From the NCBI GenBank assembly GCA_024734495.1, contig JALMQS010000318.1:62001-126000 (forward strand): a DNA stretch of 64,000 nucleotides, written 5' to 3'. The notes beneath the pieces are model-generated. The model was given only the letters and a program-made list of their open reading frames with translations. It made no database searches and was not told the DNA's origin. The position numbers and the translations under genes were made by a program. Shown in pieces: positions 20,685 through 31,283 of the stretch. How positions within the stretch are numbered: the first letter of the stretch is position 1; every line of letters begins with the position of its first letter. The DNA comes from Forficula auricularia (lineage: Eukaryota; Arthropoda; Insecta; Dermaptera; Forficulidae).

Positions 20685-21489
20685 GTACCTAGAGCCACCG
20701 AGCGATGCACGGTAACCCCTGACCCCCCCTCCCGAAACCACACACCTCGGCCCCACCCCGCCCCACTCCACCCCAACCGCGCCCCCACCCCCGGATCCCC
20801 CACAACTGCACCCCACCTCCTGCGTCTCCCACATCCACCCCACCCCGCACCCAGTTTTTTGCATTCAAGCTTTCTAATGGTCCACTATATATTATGTGTA
20901 TATTTGTTTGCTCGTACACCAATTTGCCCACATTTGTTCATATTGATAAACATTATAAAAAATAAATAGAAAAAATAATAAAAATAATCGTATAGGATCT
21001 GAGATAAAAACATAAAATTAAATAAGATTTGTTTCCAAGTTATATAAAAAAGCCACTTGAACCACTTTATTTGTAAACACACCTGTTTTATTATGATTTA
21101 GACACCTGTTAATTAAAAACAAACAAAAAATTCCTAATTTTAATATAATATATTAATATTTGCTATAACCTATTAATGGGTTTTAAAATTAAAAAACTAA
21201 TTAAAAATAAAAGATAATTGAAAAAAATGTAAACAAACTTTTTTATTGAGATTTTCATCTATCAATAATTACTTTAATTAAGAAAAGATCAATTAAGATT
21301 AAATTTGTCGAGGTCCAGACCTAGCCAGATCGTTTTCTCATCCTCAAAACTTGTTAATAGAATTTGTTTCATCAAAATCGGTAGAGCCGTTTTCAAAATA
21401 GAACAAAGATACAAATATACATATAAATATATATATACAAACAAATAAATAAATATATAAACAATTTTTGCTCGTTTAATAAGAGTAGA
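20685..21489 (-). mobile_element. Helitron A copy, full length
   Basis: On the minus strand it starts TCTACTCTTATTAAACGAGC (21489 downward, preceded by A) and ends with hairpin ACCGTGC-ATC-GCTCGGT and CTAGGTAC (20685), followed by T. Length 805 bp. The G-rich block (minus strand) is at 20705-20850. It is the uninterrupted reference for the nested copy at 46205-47514. Open frames in the G-rich block are not genes. Confidence 0.85.
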
Positions 21490-21902
21490 TAATAAAAGTT
21501 TTTTTTTTTTTAAGGGCGCATCGACTGCCAGGGCCATTAGCGTCTTAATAAAAGTTTATTTATCATTGTGGTATTAATGTTTCTGTCACAAATCAATTGG
21601 ATCTGAAATGTATAGCTTTTAACTCAAAGCTGTCAAAATCATAGCCTTTCTTTTTGGTTTTTAGATTAAGAATTCACGTTTTTGTTTTTTTTTTTTTAAA
21701 TATGGAGTTAAAATCTTAACTGCACCCCCTGATATGGCTTTAATTTTTAACATTTTGGAGTTAACGTTTTTGCTTACAGATTAGTCATTTTAGGCAAGGA
21801 GGTGTTAAAATGAATTAACGCTGAAGTCGGATGTTAAAAGTTAATGTTTTTGCTTAGAGAATAGACCTGTAAGAGCTTCTTGATTTATGATTATTATCAT
21901 AA
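21490..21902. other. AT-rich spacer, nothing recognised
   Basis: Contains A/T runs and a phrase ...TTAACGTTTTTGCTTA repeated loosely near 21765 and 21845; no gene or element end is visible. Confidence 0.3.
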
Positions 21903-22570
21903 CTAGCTGCGCGTAATGCTCCGCCTTCGGCGGCCCTCTTGCTAGCCAGGGGGCACGCCCCTTGGACCCACAGACCTCGAAGCCCCAACACCCCCGGAAC
22001 CCCCAACCCCTGGTTGGTGGTTAGTTTTTGCATTTCTAGCTCTCTAGATGCCCAGAGATTATGTATATCAAAATTTGGTTTAGTTTGCTCCAAGGGCAAG
22101 AATTTACATTTTTTCACCCTCCCCCTCTTTTTGGTCGGTTTTTGGCGGTTTTGGGAAATTTTTTTAAACAAAAGTTGTCAAAAATCACATCTGCTACAAC
22201 TTTGTTTATAATAAAATTTGCCGTATGGTTAATAGTTTAGGAGTTATTTGATAATTTTCATTCGTGCGCCCCCCCCCAAACCCCTTCTGGGGTCAAAATA
22301 TCAAAACGTTATATAACTAAAAACGTAAGTTAGAAGACATCTGATGTAAATATGAAATTTCATAATAATCCCTTCAGCCGTTTTTACGTGAATCGTGAGC
22401 AACTTTTCGGAAACCACTGTAACAGACAGACATACAGACATACATACAGACAGACAGGAATTTTGTTGATGGTGTTTTCGTTCATAACTTTGCTTGAAAC
22501 GTGTGCAACCAAAATTTGGCGTGAATTGGAGCAATGTACAGACAAAACCTTAATTATATATATATATAGA
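21903..22570 (-). mobile_element. Helitron C copy 1, full length
   Basis: Minus strand: starts TCTATATATATATATAATTA after A (22571) and ends with hairpin CCGCC-GAA-GGCGG, then 14 bases and CTAG (21903-21906), followed by T. These are textbook Helitron ends. A (GTCT/GTAT)n microsatellite lies at 22415-22460, as in many insect Helitrons. 668 bp, no Rep/helicase. The open frames here are shadows of the repeat. Confidence 0.88.
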
Positions 22571-23640
22571 TTGGGACAAATAGACAAAAGATCATGATTA
22601 AAAATGATTTTTCTGCACTTTTCAGACATTTAAATAAACACGAATATGCAAAAGAATAGAAAATTGTTGAGTTAATTCAATTTTTCGTCTTTGTCCGCCG
22701 AGCGTATCAAGTTCTGGTGTCCTCCCCCAAATATCAAAACCACTGCACTTGGGATGCAATCTTTTTCCATTCTCTACTTGTGAATATTTCACCAAGTCCA
22801 TTAGGCTTTATTTGATTCCCAAAAGGAAAGAAAGCCCTTTACTCCCACCCCTCGATTCCACCCCTATTTTTTCTTTTATCATAATATTCAAATATTTCTT
22901 TTGTCTTTTAAGATTTTTGTTGATGCATTTGGCAGATTATAGACACTGTTTAAAAAAACAAAAATAACGTATGGTTATTAAACTTTCATCTAGTATATTC
23001 TGTTATTAATTTTGAATTAGTCCCTGGCGTACTCCGCATAACCTCTAATCTCTATTTTGCTTGCATCATTTTAATGCATATTTTATGCTATCATTGCTGT
23101 CTCATTACACAAAATTACCCTTTAATCGTGATTTTCAAACTTTTTTTTTGGTAAAAATCAAGAAAAAAATTCATAAAGTATTTTTTTTAATCTCCAGGAT
23201 AATTTCTTTTGAATCTTGATTACAGAAATTGTTTTTATTTTGTTCTCGGGCGGAGGGATAAAAGATTATTGTTTTAATGACTAAATCCACCTATAATTTG
23301 ATCGTTTGTTGGCTTTCAATTACCCACCCATTTTGCTCTGTAATCTTCACAAAGTTAGCCCCCCCCCCACCCCACCTCATCCGGGATTGTTATCAGATGA
23401 TGTCAAACAAATCAGTCGGCTCCTAAATAATAGACTTGGCCCAATCTTCTAGTCCTTTTGACAAATAAGTATTTTTTGTGAGCCGCTTTTATCTATGAAT
23501 CTGAATTTTATTTTAATAATAATAAGGATGAAATAAAATGCTTCACATAAAAGTAAGAGTTGAATTAAGTAACAATAGAGTGATACAAGATTAAAAATAT
23601 TTAAAGATTAGTTTGGAGGTAAATTAATTGAAAGTTATTT
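22571..23640. other. about 1.1 kb without recognisable element or gene
   Basis: AT-rich, with a pyrimidine-rich run near 23360. The 72-codon frame at 22749-22967 has no recognisable motif and no neighbours to support it. This may be unique host sequence. Confidence 0.3.
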
Positions 23641-24285
23641 TTTTTACTTTACCATACAGGGTATGTTCAAGTATTGTAATCGTGCATGAAAAAAGTGTTT
23701 TTTTGCTTCTTTTTTGAAATATCTCAAAAACGGCTGAAACTATTTTGATTAAAAAAATTGAGAGAAACCATGGCTCTACAAAAATTCTTTAATAATAGAA
23801 CATCGTAAAAATGATATTTTTCGAGATAATAATTGTTTTGTCAAAATGTCTGTTAGTTAGTCTGTGCGTTACCAAATTTTTATGGACGAGCTAGCTCAAA
23901 AACTAGTGTGAATTTCGAAACCAAATTTAATAATTAGTCGTTTCAATAATCAATATTTGCTGTCAATTTGGGAGATTTTTTTGAACATCTCAATAAACTT
24001 TTTATAAGTTTCTTATAAATAGTCAACAAACTGTTATAAACTTGATATTTCATATGGTTAGTTAAAATTAAATTCGTTAAAATGTAATTTTTCACGAAAA
24101 AGCGGTTTTATTAAGAAAACGTGGTGTTTTAGGTATAGGGACATGATAAATCGTCTTAAAGCATTTTCTTCGCCTTTCAATTTCTTGAGTAATATATGAG
24201 GGGTCTCATTTGAAAAAACGAACTTTTGACCCTTTTTATGAATACCGGAAATAATAGTAATCTTAGCACGCCCTGTATAATATGG
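23641..24285 (+). mobile_element. Y-family repeat
   Basis: Starts TTTTTTTACTTTACCATACA with an internal hairpin (ACTTTACCATAC/GGGTATG), then the blocks AGTATTGTAATCGTGCATGA, GAAATATCTCAAAAACGGCT and GTCAAAATGTCTGTTAG shared with copies at 33822, 34681, 48665 and 51640. It ends near CGCCCTGTATAATATGG. The end structure recalls Helentron-like elements, but the class is not settled. Non-coding. Confidence 0.6.
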
Positions 24286-24420
24286 AGTCGATTTTTTGGC
24301 ATAAATTAAATCAGGTCTGTCTAAACTACCACCAAAATATCAACTTTTTATGAATTGAGAGCACCAATTTATTTGAGTTTTATTAGGGCCATGTTTTGGA
24401 CCATATTTAACACAAATTAT
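24286..24420. other. short unassigned spacer
   Basis: AT-rich, between a Y and a Z copy; no feature seen. Confidence 0.3.
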
Positions 24421-25031
24421 TTTTACTTTATCCAATACGAAGCATGGGAGAAAGTATTGGAATCGCTCTCGCGGCAAGCGCGACTTCAAAGGGTCCTCAG
24501 GTAAAGACTACGGAACCCATGGACTCAATTAAGGTCACAAATTGAAGTATTCAATGAGATTGAATTTTAGCACGTGACGGTTTTGCCAAAATATTACCTG
24601 GGATCTCGCCGAGAGGCCAAAAAGTGCCATTTTTTTGGAAGTGCGTGCTGATGGATGGACGGATGGATGGATGTGTGTGTGTTATCGTTTTTTTCGTCCA
24701 CGAATTTTTCCACACCGTTGCACCGAATGAATTGAAATTGAAAACCTACCAGTATTTTAACAAAATGAAGCGCTGATTAGTTTTTGGTACATATCGGTCC
24801 ACAAACATTAGTACTTTATTTCAGTACTTTTTTAGTTTTTTCTAAATATCTTGAAAATGACTTAACCAATTTTGATGAAATTTAATATCCTAATTAAGTA
24901 TCTTGGGACCCACAAAAAAGGTTAAATAAAGTTTTTAGTAAAATTATATTTTAAAGTACTTTACTCTAGAACATATTAATATTTCAAATGAATTTGGATA
25001 AAGTTTAGCAACGATCCGTTGCAGTTTATTT
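24421..25031 (+). mobile_element. Z element, short form without tandem array
   Basis: Starts TTTTACTTTATCCAATACGA and ends ...GATAAAGTTTAGCAACGATCCGTTGC-type hairpin and AGTTTATTT (to 25031). The GGAT microsatellite is at 24650-24675. It has the same flanking blocks as the long copies but none of the 119-bp units, showing that the array is dispensable for the element. Confidence 0.7.
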
Positions 25032-25110
25032 ATCTCTAAAACCGATAGAGATAGGTATAGGACAATATAATAGTATTTTAATAAAAGGCGGTTCTAAAAA
25101 CGTGTTAATA

Positions 25111-25298
25111 TATGGGGTGTTCCATTAAAAAAAATTTGCTACGACTTTTCGATGGAAGCCTAAACGTCGCAATGCTTAAAATATTTTTAGATCGATAGAA
25201 CGGGTAAGAAAATATAAGGTGCTAAATTTTCAGAAAAATACTGCGTTCCGTTTTCCATAAACGTCTAACGTGCCATCGACCGTGAATCACACTGTATA
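25111..25298. mobile_element. possible small MITE
   Basis: TATGGGGTGTTCC on the left and CACTGTATA on the right form weak, imperfect inverted ends around 188 bp. GGGTGTTCC-type ends occur in Tc1/mariner-like MITEs. No second copy is seen in the window, so this is only a suggestion. Confidence 0.3.
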
Positions 25299-25307
25299 AT
25301 TAATTTG

Positions 25308-25587
25308 TTAGCGACTATAGTTTCGACGGATTGAACTTCAGCATCAGCCTCTTTAATTTTAAATATCCTATCTATTATTTATCAATGGTTCAAATACCCA
25401 ATTGGATGGAGAAACATTGAAATTAAGAGCTATATAATTAAGTATATTAGCCAAAAAAAGTTGTCTTTTATTTTTTATTTAACTATTTTTGATAAAAGAT
25501 AAAGTTTTCATGCTGCGAGTTGGCTGTTTTGAGTATAATATGATGTCGTAATAATAATATGACTTATACTAACTTATACTCCTTTTT
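25308..25587. repeat. Helitron-free copy of the host unit
   Basis: Matches 545-619 and then continues directly into the sequence that follows the Helitron at 1434 onward. The Helitron A insertion point is therefore empty here: ...CTATCTA then TTATTTATCAATGG. This places the Helitron between A and T. It also holds a decayed hammerhead (25313-25347, minus; CTGATGC core). It abuts a truncated Helitron A. Confidence 0.75.
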
Positions 25588-26289
25588 CCTTTTGTACTCA
25601 GGCAGACAATGAGTCGGGTAAATCCTTTATTCTCAATGACCTTGAAGAAGTATTGTGATTGTGGTTTTTAACATATTTTGTTCAACCTAAACGTTAGAAA
25701 TATTAATAAACGTTTTAAAATTGTTTTTATAAAGAATTTTATTTATTTAATAGAATAAAAAATAATCAAGAATTTATTTAAAAATATATTTCGCATAAGC
25801 AGGTCTCAATTTTCTGAAAAAACAACAAATTTTGATAGGTTTTATTTATTAAAAATTGGATGAATAAAATTGAATCATATGGTTGAATCAAAACAGGTGC
25901 AGGAGGTGGGGTGCAGTGGTGGAGGATCCGGGGGTAGGGCGAGGTTTCGGGGGTGGTGTCAAGCGGGGTGGGGGGGGGGGTACAGGGGCGAATAATATAT
26001 ATATTTGTATTTTTTTTTTAATTTGAAAACAGCTCTCAAATAAAAATCGACCTTTTTATCAGAATTTTAAATTAAAAATAATATCAAAATAATTCCCTAA
26101 ATTTAAATTTGTTATTAATTGTCTTTACAAGGCCTCGTTGTGGTTGCGCCCCGGGTGAAGAGAAAATTATTTTCGATCTTTGGGGTCTGCGATCGATTGG
26201 GAGGCGCTGGAATATTTAATTGTTTAATTAAAATAAAGGTTTTAACTGAAGGAAGAAGTTACCGAGCATCGCTCGGTGCCTTCAGGTAC
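25588..26289 (+). mobile_element. Helitron A copy, 5' truncated, with small insertion
   Basis: Matches 870-1433 in order, ends with hairpin ACCGAGC-ATC-GCTCGGT and GGTAC. The first about 250 bp are missing. Compared with copy 1 it holds about 130 extra bases at 26095-26225 between two AAAATAA words. The open frame at 26119-26352 runs through that insert and the Helitron end and is not a gene. Confidence 0.8.
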
Positions 26290-26830
26290 TTATTTATTAA
26301 GGGTACAAATAGCCTATCGGATAGAGAAACTGTGAAATTAAGAGCTATATAATTAACTAGTTTGTTGATATATTAACCAAAAGATTTACCTTTTATTTTT
26401 TATTTAACTATTTTCGATAAAATATATAGTTTTCATGTTAAGAAATGACTATCTTGAGTATAATATGATGTCATATTAATATGACTTATACTAATTAATG
26501 TATTAGTGATGTATCGAAATTAATAAAGAGTTTAGTCGATTTGCTCTTACCTTGGAAGAATGAATAGTCTGCCCCGCGTCTGCCCTGGTCGAATTCCGCC
26601 TCACAAATGAATAAAATCCCGTTTTGAATTCCGATTATCTTGAATGCATTTCTCTAGGTGGGAACGATTCTCTAAAACAGAAAATATAAAACAATATGAT
26701 TATTAAAAAAAAATTATTTATCAGTAAAAGATAAATGAAAATAAATTTAACAAGAACATAAACTTTTAGATATCAATTTTTTCTCAAATTATTATTTCAT
26801 TAGTATTGGATCAAAAAAATCTTTTTTTTT
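26290..26830. repeat. duplicate of 1434-2200 lacking the hAT MITE
   Basis: Near-identical to the flank at 1434 onward, including GCCCTGGTCGAATTCCGCCT. Where copy 1 holds the hAT MITE, this copy reads straight through TATGATGTCATATT, giving the empty site. Confidence 0.8.
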
Positions 26831-26921
26831 TAAATCAATTTTAATTAATAGAATAATTAATCCACGATTTAAGCCTCTTTCAATTTATACTTTTCTTTGG
26901 CTTTTGGGTTTATAAATACTA

Positions 26922-27722
26922 GTACCTGGAGGCACCGAGCGATGCTCGGTAACTTCTTCCTTCATTTAAAAGCTTTATTTTAATATTATTTTTAATTTAA
27001 AATTCTGATAAAAATGTCGATTTTTATTTGAGAACCGCTTTCAAATAAAAAAAAATACAAATATATATATAATATTCGCCCACTGTACCCCCCCCCCCAC
27101 CCACGTCCACCCCGCTCGACCCCTCGAAACGTTTATTAATAGTTCTAACGTTTAGGGAGAACAAAATATGTTAAAATCCACAATCACAATAGTTCTTCAA
27201 GGCCTTTGAGAACAATGGATTAACCCGACCCATTGTCTGTCTGGGTACAATATAGTAAAAGGAAAACCTTTTTTAAAACCTTAAGAATGGAATTTTTCTA
27301 CCTGAGAACAAGGGCGGATCCAGGGGGGGCGGAGGGGCGACCGCCCCCCCCCCCATAGAGGCCCGTGCCTGGCAAAAAAAAATTTGTAAAAAAAAACATT
27401 TATTTTTTTAAAAAATTTTAAAATTGAAAATAAAGTTCTCTCTGCCCCCCCCCCCACCCGCTTGGACAATTCGATCGCGACACACTTTCGAGATAAAAAG
27501 TAGATCTTATATACATCGGACACATATACATTCTCCCCCCCCCCCCACATAAAAAATTCCTGGATCCGCCTTTTGCCTGAGAATAATTAATTTGATTACG
27601 ATAAAACCCATCAACAACAATTTTGTCGAAGATGAGACCGTGACAGATCGAATTGTCACCCCAAAAACCCCCTAACCCGTGAATTTCATCAAAATCGGTA
27701 GAGCCGTTTTCAAAATAGAACA
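26922..27722 (-). mobile_element. Helitron A copy, 3' end complete, 5' lost
   Basis: Minus strand 3' end: hairpin then CCAGGTAC at 26922-26926, followed by T. The element runs to about 27722 (GAAAACGGCTCTACCGATTT on the minus strand) and stops before its TCTACTC start. A hAT MITE is inserted at 27309-27575. Confidence 0.8.
27309..27575. mobile_element. hAT-type MITE, copy 2
   Basis: Ends CAAGGGCGGATCCAGG and, from the right, CAAAAGGCGGATCC, flanked by CCTGAGAA on both sides (27301-27308, 27576-27583): a perfect 8-bp duplication. The uninterrupted Helitron phrase CTACCTGAGAATAATT elsewhere in the window confirms the empty site. Related to 1615-1897. Open frames across it are not genes. Confidence 0.9.
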
Positions 27723-27734
27723 ATGATAAAAATA

Positions 27735-28413
27735 TATTTTATAATAACATTTGTAATGACCTATTAGTGCAATTTAAAATAAAAAAAAACCAATTAATTT
27801 TATTAAAAATAAATTGAAAGAAATGTAATTTTAAATTTTTATCGAGACAACCACCTGTGAATAATTATTTCAATTAACAAAAAACCCATCAAAACCAACT
27901 TAGCCGAAGATGAGACCTTGATAGATTGAATTGTCAACACAAAAACCCGCATAACCCGTGAATTTCATTCAAATCGTTAGAGCCCTTTTTCGACAAACCG
28001 ATTCTAATTATATATACATGAATTGCTCGTTTTTTTTTTTTTTAATGATATTGATGTGAGAAGGAGATACACCAGAAGGTGGATCCCCTAAAGGCCTGTA
28101 TGGGCTGGCCCCTCCATCGTGAAAAGAACAGAGTAGAAGGAAAAGAAGCCGGGATCACGAGCCAATCTCAGAAACTTAGATACAATTAAATATCCAATTT
28201 ACTAAGGTTTTAGGGGCTTCGAGCAGTGGTAAATTCTCCGCGCGATAAATTAGGTTAAATTTATCTCCCACTTAATTTTTATTACCAGACCCTATACTTA
28301 CAGAAAAAATGTCTGGGTATAGCCGGGAATCGAACCCGAGACCTCCGGGTTGCCAGCCAGTTATTCTGACCATTACACCACGGAGGCGGACGATATATTT
28401 TAATATAAAAAGA
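27735..28413 (-). mobile_element. Helitron B copy 2, interrupted by a SINE
   Basis: Minus strand: a start TCTTTTTATATTAAAATA (28413 downward, after A) matches Helitron B copy 1; the interior at 27735-28029 matches 18670-18900 (GAATCGGTTT, GATGAAATTCACGGG). The SINE at 28030-28392 splits start from body. The 3' end is missing. Confidence 0.6.
28030..28392 (-). mobile_element. tRNA-derived SINE (family 1)
   Basis: Minus strand: a tRNA-like head (28318-28390) with TGGTGTAATGGTCAG as A box and GGTTCGATTCC as B box, a body of about 270 bp, and a poly(A) tail (T-run 28030-28042). The head can fold D and T arms, but the 3' acceptor strand does not pair, so it is a SINE head and not a tRNA gene. No second copy is in the window. 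Confidence 0.75.
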
Positions 28414-28503
28414 TAAGATACATTTACCTTGCCTTTTTTTTTGCTTTTCATGTAGGGGTAATAGCGACCTATGGAAAAATATTTTGGGGTAATAGCTAAA
28501 AAA

Positions 28504-28518
28504 GTTCCCCGACCTCTG
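28504..28518 (-). repeat. solo hAT-like terminus
   Basis: Minus strand CAGAGGTCGGGGAAC is a common hAT-type end. The partner end may be near 28450 (GGGGTAATAGCGACC), but no target duplication is clear. Confidence 0.4.
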
Positions 28519-28710
28519 GTCTAGGTATTAATGATTTATTAAACTAATTATATACCATAATACTATCCAGAGAGTGTTGTGATTTTATATTACCCATCTC
28601 TGGTTCCAAAATAATCCGATAATCAAATTATAAATATATATAATTAAGTAATGGAGAGGGATTCAGCCAATGGGTAGCCTCTGCTGAATAAAAAACTCCC
28701 AATTATAGAA

Positions 28711-28746
28711 AACGTTTCGGCTTTAATTAAATAATGCCATCATCAG
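28711..28746 (-). ncRNA. hammerhead ribozyme, intact core
   Basis: CTGATGA, outer stem II GGC/GCC enclosing an AT-rich extension, GAAA, ACGT stem III, then T17. GUU is an acceptable cleavage triplet. Stem II base pairing is weaker than in the GC-rich copies. Confidence 0.62.
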
Positions 28747-29410
28747 TTCCTAAGAGCTGAAAAAAGCGATAGAGCACACATGTAAAATTACAATAAAAAA
28801 TTTTTACAAAAAAAATCCAAACTTGTTAATTACAAAAAGGGCTCTTAATTTTCAAACTGATTGCATTGGGCTTAGCAATACTTACTTGTCAATATTGACA
28901 AATACTGATGCCCAGGTATAATAAACATTGAGAAAGGGGGGAATTGTAAAAAGGTAGAGAAGAAAAATTTATTTTTTATTTTTATTTTTATATATTGTCA
29001 TTTTGAATTCGAATTTTTGTTATTCTTAATGTTTGTTAATTATTTTGAGAAATTTTTTAATTAAGAGATGTTTGTGAGGGGTCAGTGATCCTAATTAGAT
29101 CAATGTCCTCATAATTATTATTATTATTAATTGAATGAAATTGAAATTTGCTATATTTGTACTTGAGACGTTGCCCATATCAAGTGAGAGCCCACCAAGA
29201 TTTATGTACCATTTTGTAATTCATATAATTTTGTATATATTATGATAAAATCCACAACAACTCTGCCTGCGGACAATTTATTTATAAAATTAATTGTGTC
29301 GCTAATACTGTAAGATATAATTTTGTAATTAACACGTTTGGATTTTTTTGTAAAAAATTTTTAGTGTAATTTTACATGTGTGCTCTATCGCTTTTTTCAG
29401 CTCTTAGGAA

Positions 29411-29446
29411 CTGATGATGGCATTATTTAATTAAAGCCGAAACGTT
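29411..29446 (+). ncRNA. hammerhead ribozyme, intact core
   Basis: Plus-strand partner of 28711-28746 with an identical core. Confidence 0.62.
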
Positions 29447-29519
29447 TTCTATAATTGGGAGTTTTTTATTCAGCAGAGGCTACCCATTGGCTGAATCCCT
29501 CTCCATTACTTAATTATAT

Positions 29520-30480
29520 ACATATACAGCCATCAAATTTTATCAACTTTATAAATATATATATTAGAAATAATATATCTTACACCTTTAAATAATTTGT
29601 ATATTCGAATACTTTTAGTATAAAAAAGTTCAAAAAGTTTTGGAAATATTATTATAATATATTGATATGGATATCGACTTCTTACCAATTATTTCTTTAT
29701 TTAATTTATTGAGTAAAAAACTTTTGAACTGAAATCAAATTAAGTGTCCGTCCAACATGAAAAGTAATACTATATAATATAAAAAAATACCGTATATATA
29801 TTATTTTTTTTTTGCATTTTATTTATAAATGTAATTGTGAACTAGAAATGGCTAAACTTTTCAGATATTGTTATTCAAATTGACTTATTTCACATACCCA
29901 TTATTCAAATTGAAACTTTTTTTGCATGCAAGTTAAGCGTAGGAGAAAAAAATTGAAACCAATGAAATAGAAGTGAAGAGAGAAAAAAACAATCATATAA
30001 TATTAAATAATATTAAAATCCAGGGCCGTATGGAGTGAGGACTGGACTTGACAAAGGCCTTCTCCTGAACTGCATGTTCTTCCAGGGAAATGAATATATT
30101 TAGGCGAATAAGTTTTTAATTACCAATGGGTGCGTGTATTACACGACGGTTCCACCTCCTTTTTTTATACTTGGGGTCTTAATTGTACCTCGACATGGGA
30201 GATTTTTACTAAATTGCCAATCACCCACTGTTTGATACAATTTACTTTTAAGGAAATCTGATTTGAATTTTTACATCGTTTAATTAATTCAACAAGTGAA
30301 GAAAGAATTAATATTCACTATATTTATTTATTTTATAGTTCATAAACAAATAAATTATTTCGACAAATTTTTTTCTTAAAGGAATTTGAGAAGCGAAAGT
30401 TAAATAATGTAATCAATAATTTCTTATGTTAATTCTACATAATTAGAAAATTATTTTATTATTTTTTGAAAAAAAAATGA
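29520..30480. other. about 1 kb of AT-rich spacer
   Basis: No repeat family, RNA gene or convincing open frame found. A less AT-rich patch at 30020-30085 has no recognisable content. Confidence 0.3.
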
Positions 30481-30486
30481 ATTGAG

Positions 30487-30562
30487 TACCCGACGGGATT
30501 CGAACCCGTGTTTCTCTCTCCTTTAGCAGAAGATCGCCTTTACCAACTAGGCGACGGATGAT
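30487..30562 (-). mobile_element. tRNA-like sequence, probable SINE head
   Basis: Minus strand: D arm GCCTAGTTGGTAAAGGC, anticodon-like arm near TCTTCTGCTAAAGG and T arm ACGGGTTCGAATCCCGT fold well. The acceptor stem pairs at only five of seven positions and position 33 is ambiguous. A degraded tRNA gene (Ser GCT by the usual loop register, but without the long variable arm) is the alternative. Confidence 0.5.
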
Positions 30563-30651
30563 CCCGCCAGGAAGGCTCTTTAGATCGAATATCATTTTTC
30601 CTATTCGCGGCTTTTTCTATTTAAAGTATAGTTACTTATGTTCTATACAAA

Positions 30652-30799
30652 TCTACTCTTATTAAACGAGCAAAAATTGTATATTTATTTGTTTGTTTAT
30701 ATATTTGTATCTTGGTTATATTTTGAAAACGACTCTACCGATTTTGATGAAATTCACGGGTTAGGGGGTTTTTGGGGTGACAATTCGATCTGTCACGGT
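30652..30799 (+). mobile_element. Helitron A 5' fragment
   Basis: Starts TCTACTCTTATTAAACGAGC after A and follows the family to GACAATTCGATCTGTCACGG, then stops at the SINE. The rest of the Helitron is absent. Confidence 0.7.
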
Positions 30800-31027
30800 A
30801 TATAATCGGAATCGGATTAGCCGAGAGCTTAAAGACACTAGCCTTCTAAGCAGGAGTCCCGGGTTCGAGTCCGAGTCCCTGCATTGATATTTGACCGGCT
30901 ATAATCTGATTCCTAGTCACCAATCCGTCTGGCAAGCGTGGTGACTTAATGCCAACCCCCTTCCATTTGATGGAAGAGGCCTATATTCAGCAGTGGATTG
31001 TCGTTATCGACAGACTGATGATGAATA
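30800..31027 (+). mobile_element. tRNA-derived SINE (family 2)
   Basis: The head has an A-box-like GGATTAGCCGAGAGC and B box GGGTTCGAGTCC. The tail GAGGCCTATATTCAGCAGTG followed by GACTGATGATGA is a tail type widely seen in insect SINEs and their partner LINEs (GGCCTATG..CAGCAGTGG..GCTGATGATG). It interrupts Helitron A. No clear target duplication. Confidence 0.75.
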
Positions 31028-31117
31028 CTTATATCTACTCTCGTTTTCCCTGAAATCAAAAGTAGTTATTAACTAAAATTGTGTCCAAAGAGCACAACAA
31101 GTGTCTACTCTCTACAG

Positions 31118-31255
31118 CTCTCGAAAATATAGTCTCGTTGTAAACAAATCGTTATAAATAAATTAATAAAATTATTTTACCAGCAGAAGACACACTTTTT
31201 TATTGTCTCCTTTAATTTGTAAAAATTCTGCTGCCTCTCGGCAAAAAGAAACGTT
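31118..31255 (+). mobile_element. PLE terminal repeat, right half only
   Basis: Begins at the hammerhead 3' part (CTCGAAAATATAGTCTCG), lacks CTGATGA, and continues through CCAGCAGAAGACACAC to the family end CTGCTGCCTCTCGGC. It is a truncated member of the 2.6-kb family. Confidence 0.65.
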
Positions 31256-31283
31256 AGATGTTTTCGAGTGACCTGTAAATATA

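Larger units (their letters stand above)
28639..29519. mobile_element. PLE foldback, 0.9 kb, ACGT type
   Basis: Inverted terminal copies (28639-28845 and 29325-29519; landmark GGAGAGGGATTCAGCC) are nearly identical and each has a hammerhead. The 480-bp interior is AT-rich and shows no reverse transcriptase. A partial relative is at 44000-44165. The pairing of complete arms with a non-coding interior suggests deletion of the coding part or a non-autonomous form. Confidence 0.78.

Noticed and set aside
20679..20931. Gly/Val-rich frames, and the similar one at 47331-47549
   Set aside because: They lie in the conserved G-rich block of Helitron A and are not shared in frame between copies.
28318..28390. 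tRNA gene
   Set aside because: D and T arms are good, but the 3' side of the acceptor stem does not pair, and the sequence continues into a SINE body with poly(A).
30487..30562. Functional tRNA-Ser (GCT)
   Set aside because: Acceptor stem pairs at only five positions and the long variable arm expected of tRNA-Ser is missing.
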